This document shows, piece by piece, positions 1 to 4,845 of a DNA stretch of 5,371 nt. Origin of the DNA: an uncultured Actinoplanes sp. (GTDB lineage: Bacteria; Actinomycetota; Actinomycetes; Mycobacteriales; Micromonosporaceae). Position 1 is the first letter of the stretch; the number at the start of each line of letters is the position of its first letter. A program made the position numbers and the translations under genes. The notes under the pieces are model-generated. The model saw nothing but the letters and a program-made list of their open reading frames with translations, made no database searches and was not told where the DNA came from. The stretch is taken from assembly GCA_934667465.1 (NCBI GenBank), contig CAKUMG010000492.1, positions 1 through 5,371 of the forward strand. The letters run 5' to 3'.

Positions 1-403
1 TGCCGACCTTCGCGACGAGCAGGCCGATCGCGAAGCCGATGACCACGCCGGTGATCAGCGCGGCCGGGATGGCGACCCACCACGGCTGCCCCTGCTCGGT
101 GAGCAGGATCGCCAAGACCGCGCCGCAGACGCCGCTGGCGAAGCCGGCCGAGAGGTCGATCTCGCCCAGCAGCAGCACGAAGACGAGGCCCATCGCGATC
201 ATGACGACCTGGGCGCCCTGGGTGAACAGGTTGGCGAAGTTGAGCGCGCCGAAGAACGTGTCGCGGGCGCTGCCGAAGATCAGCACGAGCACGACGAGGC
301 CGAGCACGGCCGGCAGGCTGCCGAGGTCGCCGCCGCGGATGCGTTCCCACTGCTGCCGGATGTGGCCGGTGGTCGTGGTCGTGGTCGTGGTGGTGGTCGT
401 CAC
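1..403 (-). CDS. Sugar ABC transporter permease, xylose/ribose (CUT2) type, partial (3' end beyond window)
   Basis: This is the inner-membrane channel subunit of a monosaccharide importer; only the first 134 residues lie in the window, about a third of the usual length of XylH/RbsC-type permeases. The visible part has a threonine-rich N-terminus, then hydrophobic segments at about residues 31-44, 64-80, 88-102 and 109-131. The motif GEIDLSAG (80-87) corresponds to the conserved IDLSVG-type motif of this permease family. The GTG start at 403 was chosen because it overlaps the ATPase stop codon (shared GTGA, 400-403) and has a GGAGA ribosome site 6 bases upstream. The order binding protein, ATPase, permease and the overlap show one operon. 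Sugar specificity is inferred from the neighbouring XylF-like binding protein, not from this protein. The family call is secure; a xylose-specific role is less so. Confidence 0.9.
   Translation of the reverse strand, partial: MTTTTTTTTTTTGHIRQQWERIRGGDLGSLPAVLGLVVLVLIFGSARDTFFGALNFANLFTQGAQVVMIAMGLVFVLLLGEIDLSAGFASGVCGAVLAILLTEQGQPWWVAIPAALITGVVIGFAIGLLVAKVG
368..400 (-). repeat. Low-complexity tract encoding 11 consecutive threonines
   Basis: Codons 2-12 of the permease are ACC/ACG only, written on the plus strand as TGGTCG units repeated with interspersed TGG. The result is an uninterrupted Thr run at the cytoplasmic N-terminus. The repeat unit is 3 or 6 bases, so gain or loss of units would keep the reading frame. 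Confidence 0.85.
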
Positions 404-1176
404 GCCAGGTCTCCGTTCCCGGTACGCAACCCGAGCTCGCCGCTGCGCCCGGTCGTGATCAACTCGACGACCTGGGAGTGGGTCACGTCCGCGGTCCGGA
501 CCTCCGCCGCGGTGCGCCCGAGGTAGAGCGCCGCGATCCGGTCCGCCACGGCGAAGACGTCGTTGAGGTTGTGCGAGATCAGCACGACGCCGAGGCCGTT
601 GGCGGCGAGCCGGCGCACGAGGTCGAGCACCTGGGCGGTCTGTGCCACGCCGAGCGCGGCGGTGGGCTCGTCGAGGATCACGACCCGGCTGTTCCAGAGC
701 ACCGCCTTGGCGATGGCGACGGTCTGCCGCTGCCCGCCGGACAGGCTGGCGACGTGCTGCCGCAAAGACGTGACGGTACGCACGGAGAGGCTCGCCAGCG
801 TCTCGGCGGCCAGCTGTTCCATGGTCGGTTCGTCGAGCACGATGCCGCGGACCTTCTCGCGGCCGAGGAACATGTTCTGGACGATGTCCAGGTTGTCGCA
901 GAGCGCCAGGTCCTGGTAGACGACCTCGATGCCGAGCGCGGCGGCGTCGCGCGGGCCGCCGATCGTCACCGGCTCGCCGTCGAAGGTCATCGTTCCCGCG
1001 TCCGCGGTGTGGATGCCGCTGATGCACTTGACCAGCGTGGACTTGCCGGCGCCGTTGTCGCCGACGAGCGCGGTGACCTCGCCGGGGTGGACGCTGAGCC
1101 CGACGTCGTGGAGCACCTGGACGGGACCGAAGCTCTTGTCGATCCCGTCCAGCCGCAGCAGGGGTGTCGCGGTCAC
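400..1176 (-). CDS. Sugar ABC transporter ATP-binding protein, single-domain
   Basis: This 258-residue protein is the cytoplasmic ATPase that powers the importer formed with the neighbouring permease and lipoprotein. All ABC signatures are present in order: Walker A GDNGAGKS (39-46), Q-loop YQD (87-89), signature LSGGQ (145-149), Walker B VVILDEP (165-171) and the switch histidine in ISHN (H202). It carries only one ABC domain, whereas XylG, RbsA and MglA of enteric bacteria have two fused domains of about 500 residues in total. This resembles the single-domain FrcA-like ATPases of related sugar importers, so a homodimer is expected. The GTG start at 1176 lies 3 bases after the stop of the binding-protein gene; only a weak GGGA-like ribosome site precedes it, inside that upstream gene. 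The last bases overlap the permease start. All motifs are intact, so the protein should be active. Confidence 0.95.
   Translation of the reverse strand: MTATPLLRLDGIDKSFGPVQVLHDVGLSVHPGEVTALVGDNGAGKSTLVKCISGIHTADAGTMTFDGEPVTIGGPRDAAALGIEVVYQDLALCDNLDIVQNMFLGREKVRGIVLDEPTMEQLAAETLASLSVRTVTSLRQHVASLSGGQRQTVAIAKAVLWNSRVVILDEPTAALGVAQTAQVLDLVRRLAANGLGVVLISHNLNDVFAVADRIAALYLGRTAAEVRTADVTHSQVVELITTGRSGELGLRTGNGDLA
410..414 (-). promoter_or_regulatory. Ribosome binding site of the permease gene (GGAGA)
   Basis: Reading the minus strand, GGAGA ends 6 bases before the GTG start at 403. It lies inside the last codons of the ATPase gene. It supports this GTG as the true start and fits translational coupling through the GTGA overlap. 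Confidence 0.7.
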
Positions 1177-1179
1177 GGG

Positions 1180-2271
1180 TCAGTTGATCCCGGCTTCGGC
1201 GCAAGCCGCGGCGAAGTCCGCGACGCACAATTCCGCCCTGGTGACGTAGCCGTCGGCGACGACGTCCTTCACGTTCTCCTTGGTGATCGACTGCGGATCG
1301 AGCAGCACCGAGGGGACGTCCTTGCCGGACTCGGGGTCCTTCGTGACGCCCGTGGCGGTGGACGGCTCCTCGCCCTTGGCGAGCGCGATCGCGAGCTCGG
1401 AGGCCGCGCCGGCCTCCTTCTTGATCGCCTTGTAGACCGTCATGCACTGGTCGCCGGCGAGGATGTTCTGCAGCCCCTGCACGGTGGCGTCCTGGCCGGT
1501 GACCGGCACCTGCCCGTTGAGCTTGTTCTTCTTGAGCACCTGGATCGCCGCATTGCCGAGCCCGTCGTTCGCGGCGAGCACGCCCTTGATGCCCTTGTTG
1601 CCGGTGAGCATCTGCTCGAAGATCGTGCCGGCCTGGGTGTTGTCCCAGTCGGGAACGTCCTCGTTGGGGCCCTTGGTGAACGTGCCGTCGGCGTACTTGG
1701 GGTCCAGCACCGAGTCGTAGCCCTGCGCGAACAGGGTGGCGTTGTTGTCGGTCGGCGAGCCGTTGAGCTCGGCGACGACCGGCTTGGTGTAGCCCTTGTC
1801 CGCCAGGCAGTCGACCAGGCCCTGCCCCTGCAGCTGGCCGACCTTCACGTTGTCGAAGCTGACGTAGTAGTTCGCGCCGCCGTTCAGCGTCAGCCGGTCG
1901 TAGTCGATGGTCGCGATGCCGGCCTGCCGGGCCTTGTCGAGCACGGCCTTGCCGGTGCCGGAGTCCAGGTTGACGATCATCAGCACGCTGACCTTGTTGG
2001 AGATCATGCCGTCGGCGATCGTCTGGAACACCGCCTTGTCGCCCTGGGCGTTCTGGATGTCGGCCTCGACGCCGGCCGCGGCGAAGGCCTCCTTCAGGTA
2101 CGTGAGGTCGGCCGTGGCCCACCGCGCCGAGCTCTTCGTGTCGGGCAGGATGACGCCGACCTTGCCGATCGAATCTCCGCCGCCGGCCTCGCCGGAGGAG
2201 TCGCCGCAGGCGGTGAGCCCGCCGGAGACCAACAGGCCCGCGGCGGCGAGGGTGAGAAGTCCTTTGCGCAT
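1180..2271 (-). CDS. XylF/ChvE-like sugar-binding lipoprotein of an ABC importer
   Basis: This 363-residue extracytoplasmic receptor captures a sugar, probably D-xylose or a similar aldose, for the downstream ATPase and permease. Residues 1-21 form a lipoprotein signal peptide (basic MRK, hydrophobic core, lipobox LTAC) with C22 as the lipidated cysteine. The rest is a type I periplasmic binding fold. Segments closely resembling E. coli XylF include RW (50-51), YDR (124-126), SFDNVKVG (138-145), GSPTDNN (171-177), AAND (233-236), VTGQDA (257-262) and MTVY (277-280). By analogy these line the sugar pocket, which is inference. The ATG at 2271 was chosen because a strong GGAAGGA ribosome site lies 8 bases upstream and the signal peptide begins there; in-frame starts further upstream would add an implausible hydrophilic leader. 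It is first in the operon. Xylose is the best guess, but the same subfamily also binds arabinose, galactose and glucose. Confidence 0.93.
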   Translation of the reverse strand: MRKGLLTLAAAGLLVSGGLTACGDSSGEAGGGDSIGKVGVILPDTKSSARWATADLTYLKEAFAAAGVEADIQNAQGDKAVFQTIADGMISNKVSVLMIVNLDSGTGKAVLDKARQAGIATIDYDRLTLNGGANYYVSFDNVKVGQLQGQGLVDCLADKGYTKPVVAELNGSPTDNNATLFAQGYDSVLDPKYADGTFTKGPNEDVPDWDNTQAGTIFEQMLTGNKGIKGVLAANDGLGNAAIQVLKKNKLNGQVPVTGQDATVQGLQNILAGDQCMTVYKAIKKEAGAASELAIALAKGEEPSTATGVTKDPESGKDVPSVLLDPQSITKENVKDVVADGYVTRAELCVADFAAACAEAGIN

Positions 2272-2279
2272 GTGGGATG

Positions 2280-2286
2280 TCCTTCC
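2280..2286 (-). promoter_or_regulatory. Ribosome binding site of the sugar-binding lipoprotein gene (GGAAGGA)
   Basis: On the minus strand GGAAGGA lies 8 bases before the ATG at 2271, close to the ideal Shine-Dalgarno sequence and spacing. It fixes that ATG as the start and rules out longer upstream starts. Confidence 0.8.
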
Positions 2287-2329
2287 GAGGATGCGACCCC
2301 TCCGGACAGGACGCCCGGGACAGGGTTCG

Positions 2330-2341
2330 CCGAAAGTTCCG
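2330..2341. repeat. 12-bp direct repeat, copy near the start codon
   Basis: CCGAAAGTTCCG here and CCGAAACTTCCG at 2443-2454 match at 11 of 12 bases, 113 bp apart, both in the leader of the sugar transporter operon. Each copy is itself partly symmetric (8 of 12 positions). They could be a second class of regulator site; chance similarity cannot be excluded. Confidence 0.35.
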
Positions 2342-2347
2342 AGCTGC

Positions 2348-2367
2348 GATGCGGTGATCCGTGCATC
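2348..2367. promoter_or_regulatory. Operator-like imperfect palindrome before the sugar transporter operon
   Basis: Twenty bases form a dyad with GATGC at one end, GCATC at the other and GATC in the centre, so 7 of 10 half-site positions pair. The minus strand contains GGATCACCG (2352-2360), which recurs inverted at 2402-2410. The site overlaps the downstream edge of the proposed -10 element and the likely transcription start, where a repressor would block transcription. The size suits a LacI- or ROK-family sugar repressor, but no regulator gene is in the window, so the identity is unknown. Confidence 0.4.
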
Positions 2368-2394
2368 ATTTTCCTCGGGCCGCCGCCCGCGCAA
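2365..2394 (-). promoter_or_regulatory. Possible promoter of the sugar transporter operon
   Basis: On the minus strand TTGCGC (2389-2394) could serve as -35 and AATGAT (2365-2370) as -10, with an 18-base spacer. The -35 matches the consensus at 3 of 6 bases and the -10 at 4 of 6. The fit is weak and the spacer contains a small GC-rich hairpin. Position between two operator-like sites is the main argument for it. Confidence 0.25.
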
Positions 2395-2401
2395 GCCGTG
2401 T

Positions 2402-2414
2402 GGATCACCGATCC
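2402..2414. promoter_or_regulatory. Second operator-like palindrome GGATC-ACC-GATCC
   Basis: A perfect 5-bp inverted repeat with a 3-base centre. Its first nine bases, GGATCACCG, are repeated in opposite orientation at 2352-2360. The two sites flank the proposed promoter about 50 bp apart centre to centre, which would suit a dimer-of-dimers or DNA looping. No binding protein can be assigned from the window. Confidence 0.35.
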
Positions 2415-2442
2415 GCCGCGTCCGATAACAATCACGCAACGC

Positions 2443-2454
2443 CCGAAACTTCCG
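2443..2454. repeat. 12-bp direct repeat, copy near the VOC gene stop
   Basis: Partner of the repeat at 2330-2341, differing at one base. It starts about 11 bases past the end of the VOC gene, at the far end of the 193-bp leader. No U-tract terminator follows the VOC gene in this leader, so some read-through from the VOC gene into the transporter operon is possible. Confidence 0.35.
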
Positions 2455-2464
2455 GCCCTCGTCG

Positions 2465-3205
2465 TCAGCCCGGGGTCAGCAGGCAGAACTCGTTGCCCTC
2501 CGGATCGGCCAGCACCTTCCACCGGATGTCCGCGCCGTCCAGGTCGACCGCGGTGGCACCGAGCTCGAGCAGCCGGGCCGCCTCACTTTCCAAGTCGTCG
2601 CCCGGATAGGGCCGCAGATCCAGATGCACGCGGTTCCACCCGGTCTTCGGGTCGGTAGTGCGCAGGAACACCAGATACGGTCCGACACCCGCCGCGGAAC
2701 GCAGAACCGCGCTGTCATCGGTGGTCTTCTGCAGGGCCCAGTCCGTGGCCTCCACATAGAAGCGGGCCAGCGCCTCCGGGTCCGCACAATGCACCACGAC
2801 CGACGCGATCGGCCCGGTGTCCCGGTCCGGGTCGTGCCAGTCGAGCACGCAGAACTCGTTGCCCTCCGGGTCGGCCAGCACCACCCAGGACACGTCGTCC
2901 CCCTGCCCCACATCGGCACGCGTCGCACCCAGCCCCTCGAGCCGCGCGACCAGCTCCGCCTGATGCGCTTCCGACCGCGTGGCAAGATCGACGTGTACGC
3001 GGTTCCGGCCCACCTTCGGCTCCGGCGACACGACGAGGTCGATGCACACGGCGGCCGGGTCGGGATAGTCGAAACCCGGCGGCTCGAGGTTCGTCACACC
3101 GGGCCCCTCACTGGAAAGCTCCCACCCCAGCGCCTTCGCCCAGAACCCGCCGAGCGCCGCGTCGTCCCGGGCCTTCATGTTGATCTGTACCAGCCGAGTT
3201 CCCAT
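2465..3205 (-). CDS. Tandem VOC-domain (glyoxalase/bleomycin-resistance superfamily) protein
   Basis: This 246-residue cytosolic protein has two tandem VOC domains, about residues 1-125 and 131-246. Each has an arginine-anchored strand (NRVHVDL at 68-74, NRVHLDL at 191-197) and ends with the same LADPEGNEFC stretch (110-119 and 232-241). Candidate metal or substrate ligands are H71 and E117 in domain 1, and H139, H194 and E239 in domain 2, by analogy with metal-dependent VOC enzymes. The family includes glyoxalases, dioxygenases and antibiotic-binding proteins, so substrate and reaction cannot be named. The ATG at 3205 was chosen because homologous VOC proteins usually begin just before a TRLVQINMKA-like strand. 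An ATG at 3214 (adding MGG) has a weak GGGAGA ribosome site 12 bases upstream and is an equally possible start. The gene is divergent from the HAD-like gene. Confidence 0.85.
   Translation of the reverse strand: MGTRLVQINMKARDDAALGGFWAKALGWELSSEGPGVTNLEPPGFDYPDPAAVCIDLVVSPEPKVGRNRVHVDLATRSEAHQAELVARLEGLGATRADVGQGDDVSWVVLADPEGNEFCVLDWHDPDRDTGPIASVVVHCADPEALARFYVEATDWALQKTTDDSAVLRSAAGVGPYLVFLRTTDPKTGWNRVHLDLRPYPGDDLESEAARLLELGATAVDLDGADIRWKVLADPEGNEFCLLTPG
2483..2516. repeat. 34-bp internal duplication in the VOC gene, copy 2
   Basis: This stretch matches 2849-2882 at 33 of 34 bases (the difference is at 2504 versus 2870), 366 bp apart in the same orientation. Both encode the LADPEGNEFC end of a VOC domain. 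The near identity includes third codon positions. It marks the tandem domain duplication. Confidence 0.85.
2849..2882. repeat. 34-bp internal duplication in the VOC gene, copy 1
   Basis: Partner of 2483-2516, located at the end of the first VOC domain. The flanking domain sequences have diverged much further than this stretch. Confidence 0.85.
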
Positions 3206-3233
3206 GCCCCCCATCGTCTGCCACGATCTCCCG

Positions 3234-3908
3234 ATGGACGACAGAGGCTTCCGGGTACGGCCTCCCGTGGCGCACGCGCTGGCCCGCGCCCGGCACGTGC
3301 TGCTCGACCTCGACGGCCCCTGCTTCGCCCTGCCCCGGACGGCGAGCCCCCGGTCGCTCCTCGACGGTCTGCGGCCCCTCCCGGCGTACTGGAGCATCCC
3401 CGCGTACAGCAACCCGCACGTCCTCGCCTACCTGACCCACCACGAGCCGGACCTCGCCCCCGCCGCGGAAGCCGCCGCCTCCGCCCGCGAGTGGGAGTCG
3501 ATCCTCACCGCCCGCCCGGCCGCCGGCCTCGCCGACCTGCTCGCCGCCCCCACCGGCCGCCGCATGTGGGTGGTCGGCGAGCACTCCGAGGACGCGATGC
3601 GAGCCGGGCTCCGCGCCCACGGCCTGGACGTCGCAGTGGTCGCGGGCCGCCAGGGTCTCGACCCGGGCACGTTCGGCCTCCTGCCGGCAGCGGCCCGGGC
3701 GATCCGGCTCCTCGGCGTGGACCCGGCCGAGTGCGTCCTGGTGAGCGGCCGCGTGGACCAGCTGTACCACGCGAAGGACGCGGGCATGACCCTGCTCGGC
3801 GTCGTCTCCGGCCATGACACCCGCAAATGGCTGGCCGACCCCGCCCCCGTCCTCTCCAACCTCACCCGGCTGCGCCAGGCCCTGCTCTCCACCCCGCTAA
3901 CCGGCTAG
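3234..3908 (+). CDS. HAD-superfamily-like protein with degenerate catalytic motifs
   Basis: This 224-residue protein resembles the haloacid-dehalogenase-like hydrolases common in actinobacteria. Motif I is intact: HVLLDLDGP (21-29), with D25 as presumed nucleophile and D27 as presumed acid/base. A helical cap-like region follows at about 38-105. The usual Ser/Thr of motif II is replaced in WVVGEHSE (112-119). No KPDP lysine is seen where LDPGTFGLLP (142-151) stands. Motif IV, usually GDS-x-x-D, reads SGRVDQ (171-176). The protein may therefore be a weak or non-catalytic HAD, or use its residues differently. The ATG at 3234 gives a protein starting shortly before motif I; an in-frame ATG at 3204 would overlap the VOC start. 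No Shine-Dalgarno sequence precedes either, and a CACGAT -10-like hexamer 6 bases upstream of 3234 would fit a leaderless mRNA. The 3' end overlaps the convergent small gene by 12 bp. Confidence 0.8.
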   Translation: MDDRGFRVRPPVAHALARARHVLLDLDGPCFALPRTASPRSLLDGLRPLPAYWSIPAYSNPHVLAYLTHHEPDLAPAAEAAASAREWESILTARPAAGLADLLAAPTGRRMWVVGEHSEDAMRAGLRAHGLDVAVVAGRQGLDPGTFGLLPAAARAIRLLGVDPAECVLVSGRVDQLYHAKDAGMTLLGVVSGHDTRKWLADPAPVLSNLTRLRQALLSTPLTG

Positions 3909-4289
3909 GGCCTGTCTCAGCTCGTCCTTGGTCATCCGGGACCGGCCCGCGATCCCCCGCCGCTTCGCCTCCGCGTACAGCTGCTCCTTCGAGGCATCCT
4001 CACGCGGCTTGTCCGACGACTTCATGCCCGCGGCGGGCTTGCCCAGCTCACGCCAGCTCCCCTCGCTCACCTCCACGCCGAACTTCCCCGCGGCCCGCGT
4101 GATCCGCCGGAACGCCTCGTCGCGCTCCTCGTCGCTCACGTCGCGTACCTGATCGAAGCGCGCGATCGCGTTGCGCACGTGCCGCGCGTCGCTGAGCGGC
4201 TCCTTGCGCACCCGCGGGAACGCGAACGTGCCGTCGGACATGTCGTCGCGCTCAGCCGCACTCAGCTGGCGCCGCGCCTTGGTAGCCAT
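3897..4289 (-). CDS. Small conserved protein, DUF6582-like with Rho-N/SAP-like C-terminus
   Basis: This 130-residue, highly charged protein has no signal peptide or membrane segment, so it is probably cytosolic. Residues 7-75 (LSAAERDDMSDGTFAFP, then RHVRNAIARFDQV and a DEERDEAFRRI helix) resemble a conserved domain of unknown function that I believe is DUF6582. A lysine-rich linker (about 83-99) leads to residues 100-128, SKEQLYAEAKRRGIAGRSRM followed by TKDELRQAL. That is the helix-turn-helix-like pattern of Rho N-terminal and SAP-type domains, often linked to nucleic-acid binding. Function is unknown. The ATG at 4289 starts at the natural N-terminus; no clear ribosome site precedes it. It lies 37 bp downstream of the MarR gene on the same strand and may share its transcript. 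It is convergent with the HAD-like gene. Confidence 0.8.
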   Translation of the reverse strand: MATKARRQLSAAERDDMSDGTFAFPRVRKEPLSDARHVRNAIARFDQVRDVSDEERDEAFRRITRAAGKFGVEVSEGSWRELGKPAAGMKSSDKPREDASKEQLYAEAKRRGIAGRSRMTKDELRQALAG

Positions 4290-4326
4290 GCCGGGGCGTT
4301 ACCCGCGCCGAACGCACCCATACCCG

Positions 4327-4800
4327 TCAGCGGCCGTTGAGCTGCTCGCGCACCGGCTCGGCGATGCGGGCCAGCGCGGCGCCGAGGTGGCGTTGCTGGG
4401 CGCCGCTCAGCGGGCCGAAGACCAGCCGGCGCACCTGCTCGACGTGGGCGGGGGCGCTGGCCTCGACCTTGCGCAGGCCGGCGTCGGTGAGGGTGGCGAG
4501 GGTGTAGCGGCCGTTCTCCGGGTCGGGTTGCCGGGTGACCCACCCCTGCTGCTCGAACCGGACCATCAGCTTGGACAGCCGGGGCAGCGTGCTGTTGCAC
4601 AGCGTGGCCAGGTCGCTGAGCCGGATCGTGCGCGACTCGCGCATCGACAGGCGGGCCATCACGCTGTATTCGAAGTTCGAGACGCCCTCGTCGCGCTGGA
4701 GCTGACGGTCGAGCAGCGTGGGCAGGGCGATGACCACGGTGAGCAGGTCCTGCCAGATCTGCTGCTGCTCGTCGTCGAGCCATCGGGGCGAGTCGGTCAT
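4327..4800 (-). CDS. MarR-family transcriptional repressor
   Basis: This 157-residue winged helix-turn-helix regulator has the usual MarR length. N-terminal and C-terminal helices (about 10-36 and 118-154) form the dimer interface. The DNA-binding part covers about 42-105: IRLSDLATLC (59-68), recognition helix NSTLPRLSKLMVRFEQQGW (69-87), then the wing PDPENGRYTLATLTDAG (92-108) with conserved R98. C68, directly before the recognition helix, is the only cysteine. The gene is divergent from a quinone-oxidoreductase-like gene, and three identical palindromes lie between them. It very likely represses both itself and the reductase until a ligand or oxidant releases it. The ATG at 4800 has no clear ribosome site. 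A TAAGCT hexamer ends 7 bases before it, as expected for a leaderless transcript. The family assignment is firm; the inducer is unknown. Confidence 0.94.
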   Translation of the reverse strand: MTDSPRWLDDEQQQIWQDLLTVVIALPTLLDRQLQRDEGVSNFEYSVMARLSMRESRTIRLSDLATLCNSTLPRLSKLMVRFEQQGWVTRQPDPENGRYTLATLTDAGLRKVEASAPAHVEQVRRLVFGPLSGAQQRHLGAALARIAEPVREQLNGR

Positions 4801-4807
4801 GACGTCG

Positions 4808-4837
4808 AGCTTACTTGCCTGGGCAACTCTGTGACGC
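4808..4837 (-). promoter_or_regulatory. Probable leaderless promoter of the MarR gene
   Basis: On the minus strand TAAGCT (4808-4813) fits a -10 element (T, A and final T of TATAAT), with GCGTCA (4832-4837) as a weak -35 after 18 bases. Transcription would begin at or next to the A of the ATG at 4800, explaining the missing Shine-Dalgarno sequence. Operator copy 1 fills the spacer, giving direct autorepression. Confidence 0.45.
4813..4828. promoter_or_regulatory. MarR operator, copy 1 (ACTTGCCTGGGCAACT)
   Basis: A 16-base site with core TTGCC-N2-GGCAA, a typical length and symmetry for a MarR dimer. It is identical to copy 2 and is the exact reverse complement of copy 3. It sits between the proposed -35 and -10 of the MarR gene and touches the -10. 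With copy 2 it forms a 17-bp direct repeat (4813-4829, 4849-4865). Confidence 0.8.
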
Positions 4838-4845
4838 CGACCATG

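Noticed and set aside
2326..2341. GGAAC in the transporter leader (minus strand) as an ECF-sigma -35 element
   Set aside because: No CGTT/CGTC-like -10 is found at 16-18 bases; the nearest CGTC is about 22 bases away.
2376..2389. GC-rich hairpin (CGGGC, 4-base loop, GCCCG) in the transporter leader as a terminator for the VOC gene
   Set aside because: The stem is only 5 bp and on the minus strand it is followed by GAGGAAAATG rather than a U-tract. It does not look like an intrinsic terminator.
478..2658. A 726-codon open frame on the plus strand across the transporter genes
   Set aside because: It lies antisense to two genes with intact family motifs and runs past the transporter leader. 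Its product is a low-complexity Val/Asp/Arg/Gly-rich sequence with no recognisable domain, the usual mirror frame of GC-rich coding DNA.
2624..3817. A 397-codon plus-strand frame opposite the VOC gene and in another frame of the HAD-like gene
   Set aside because: The product is Pro/Arg/Gly-rich and shows no domain, while the VOC and HAD-like frames carry clear family motifs.
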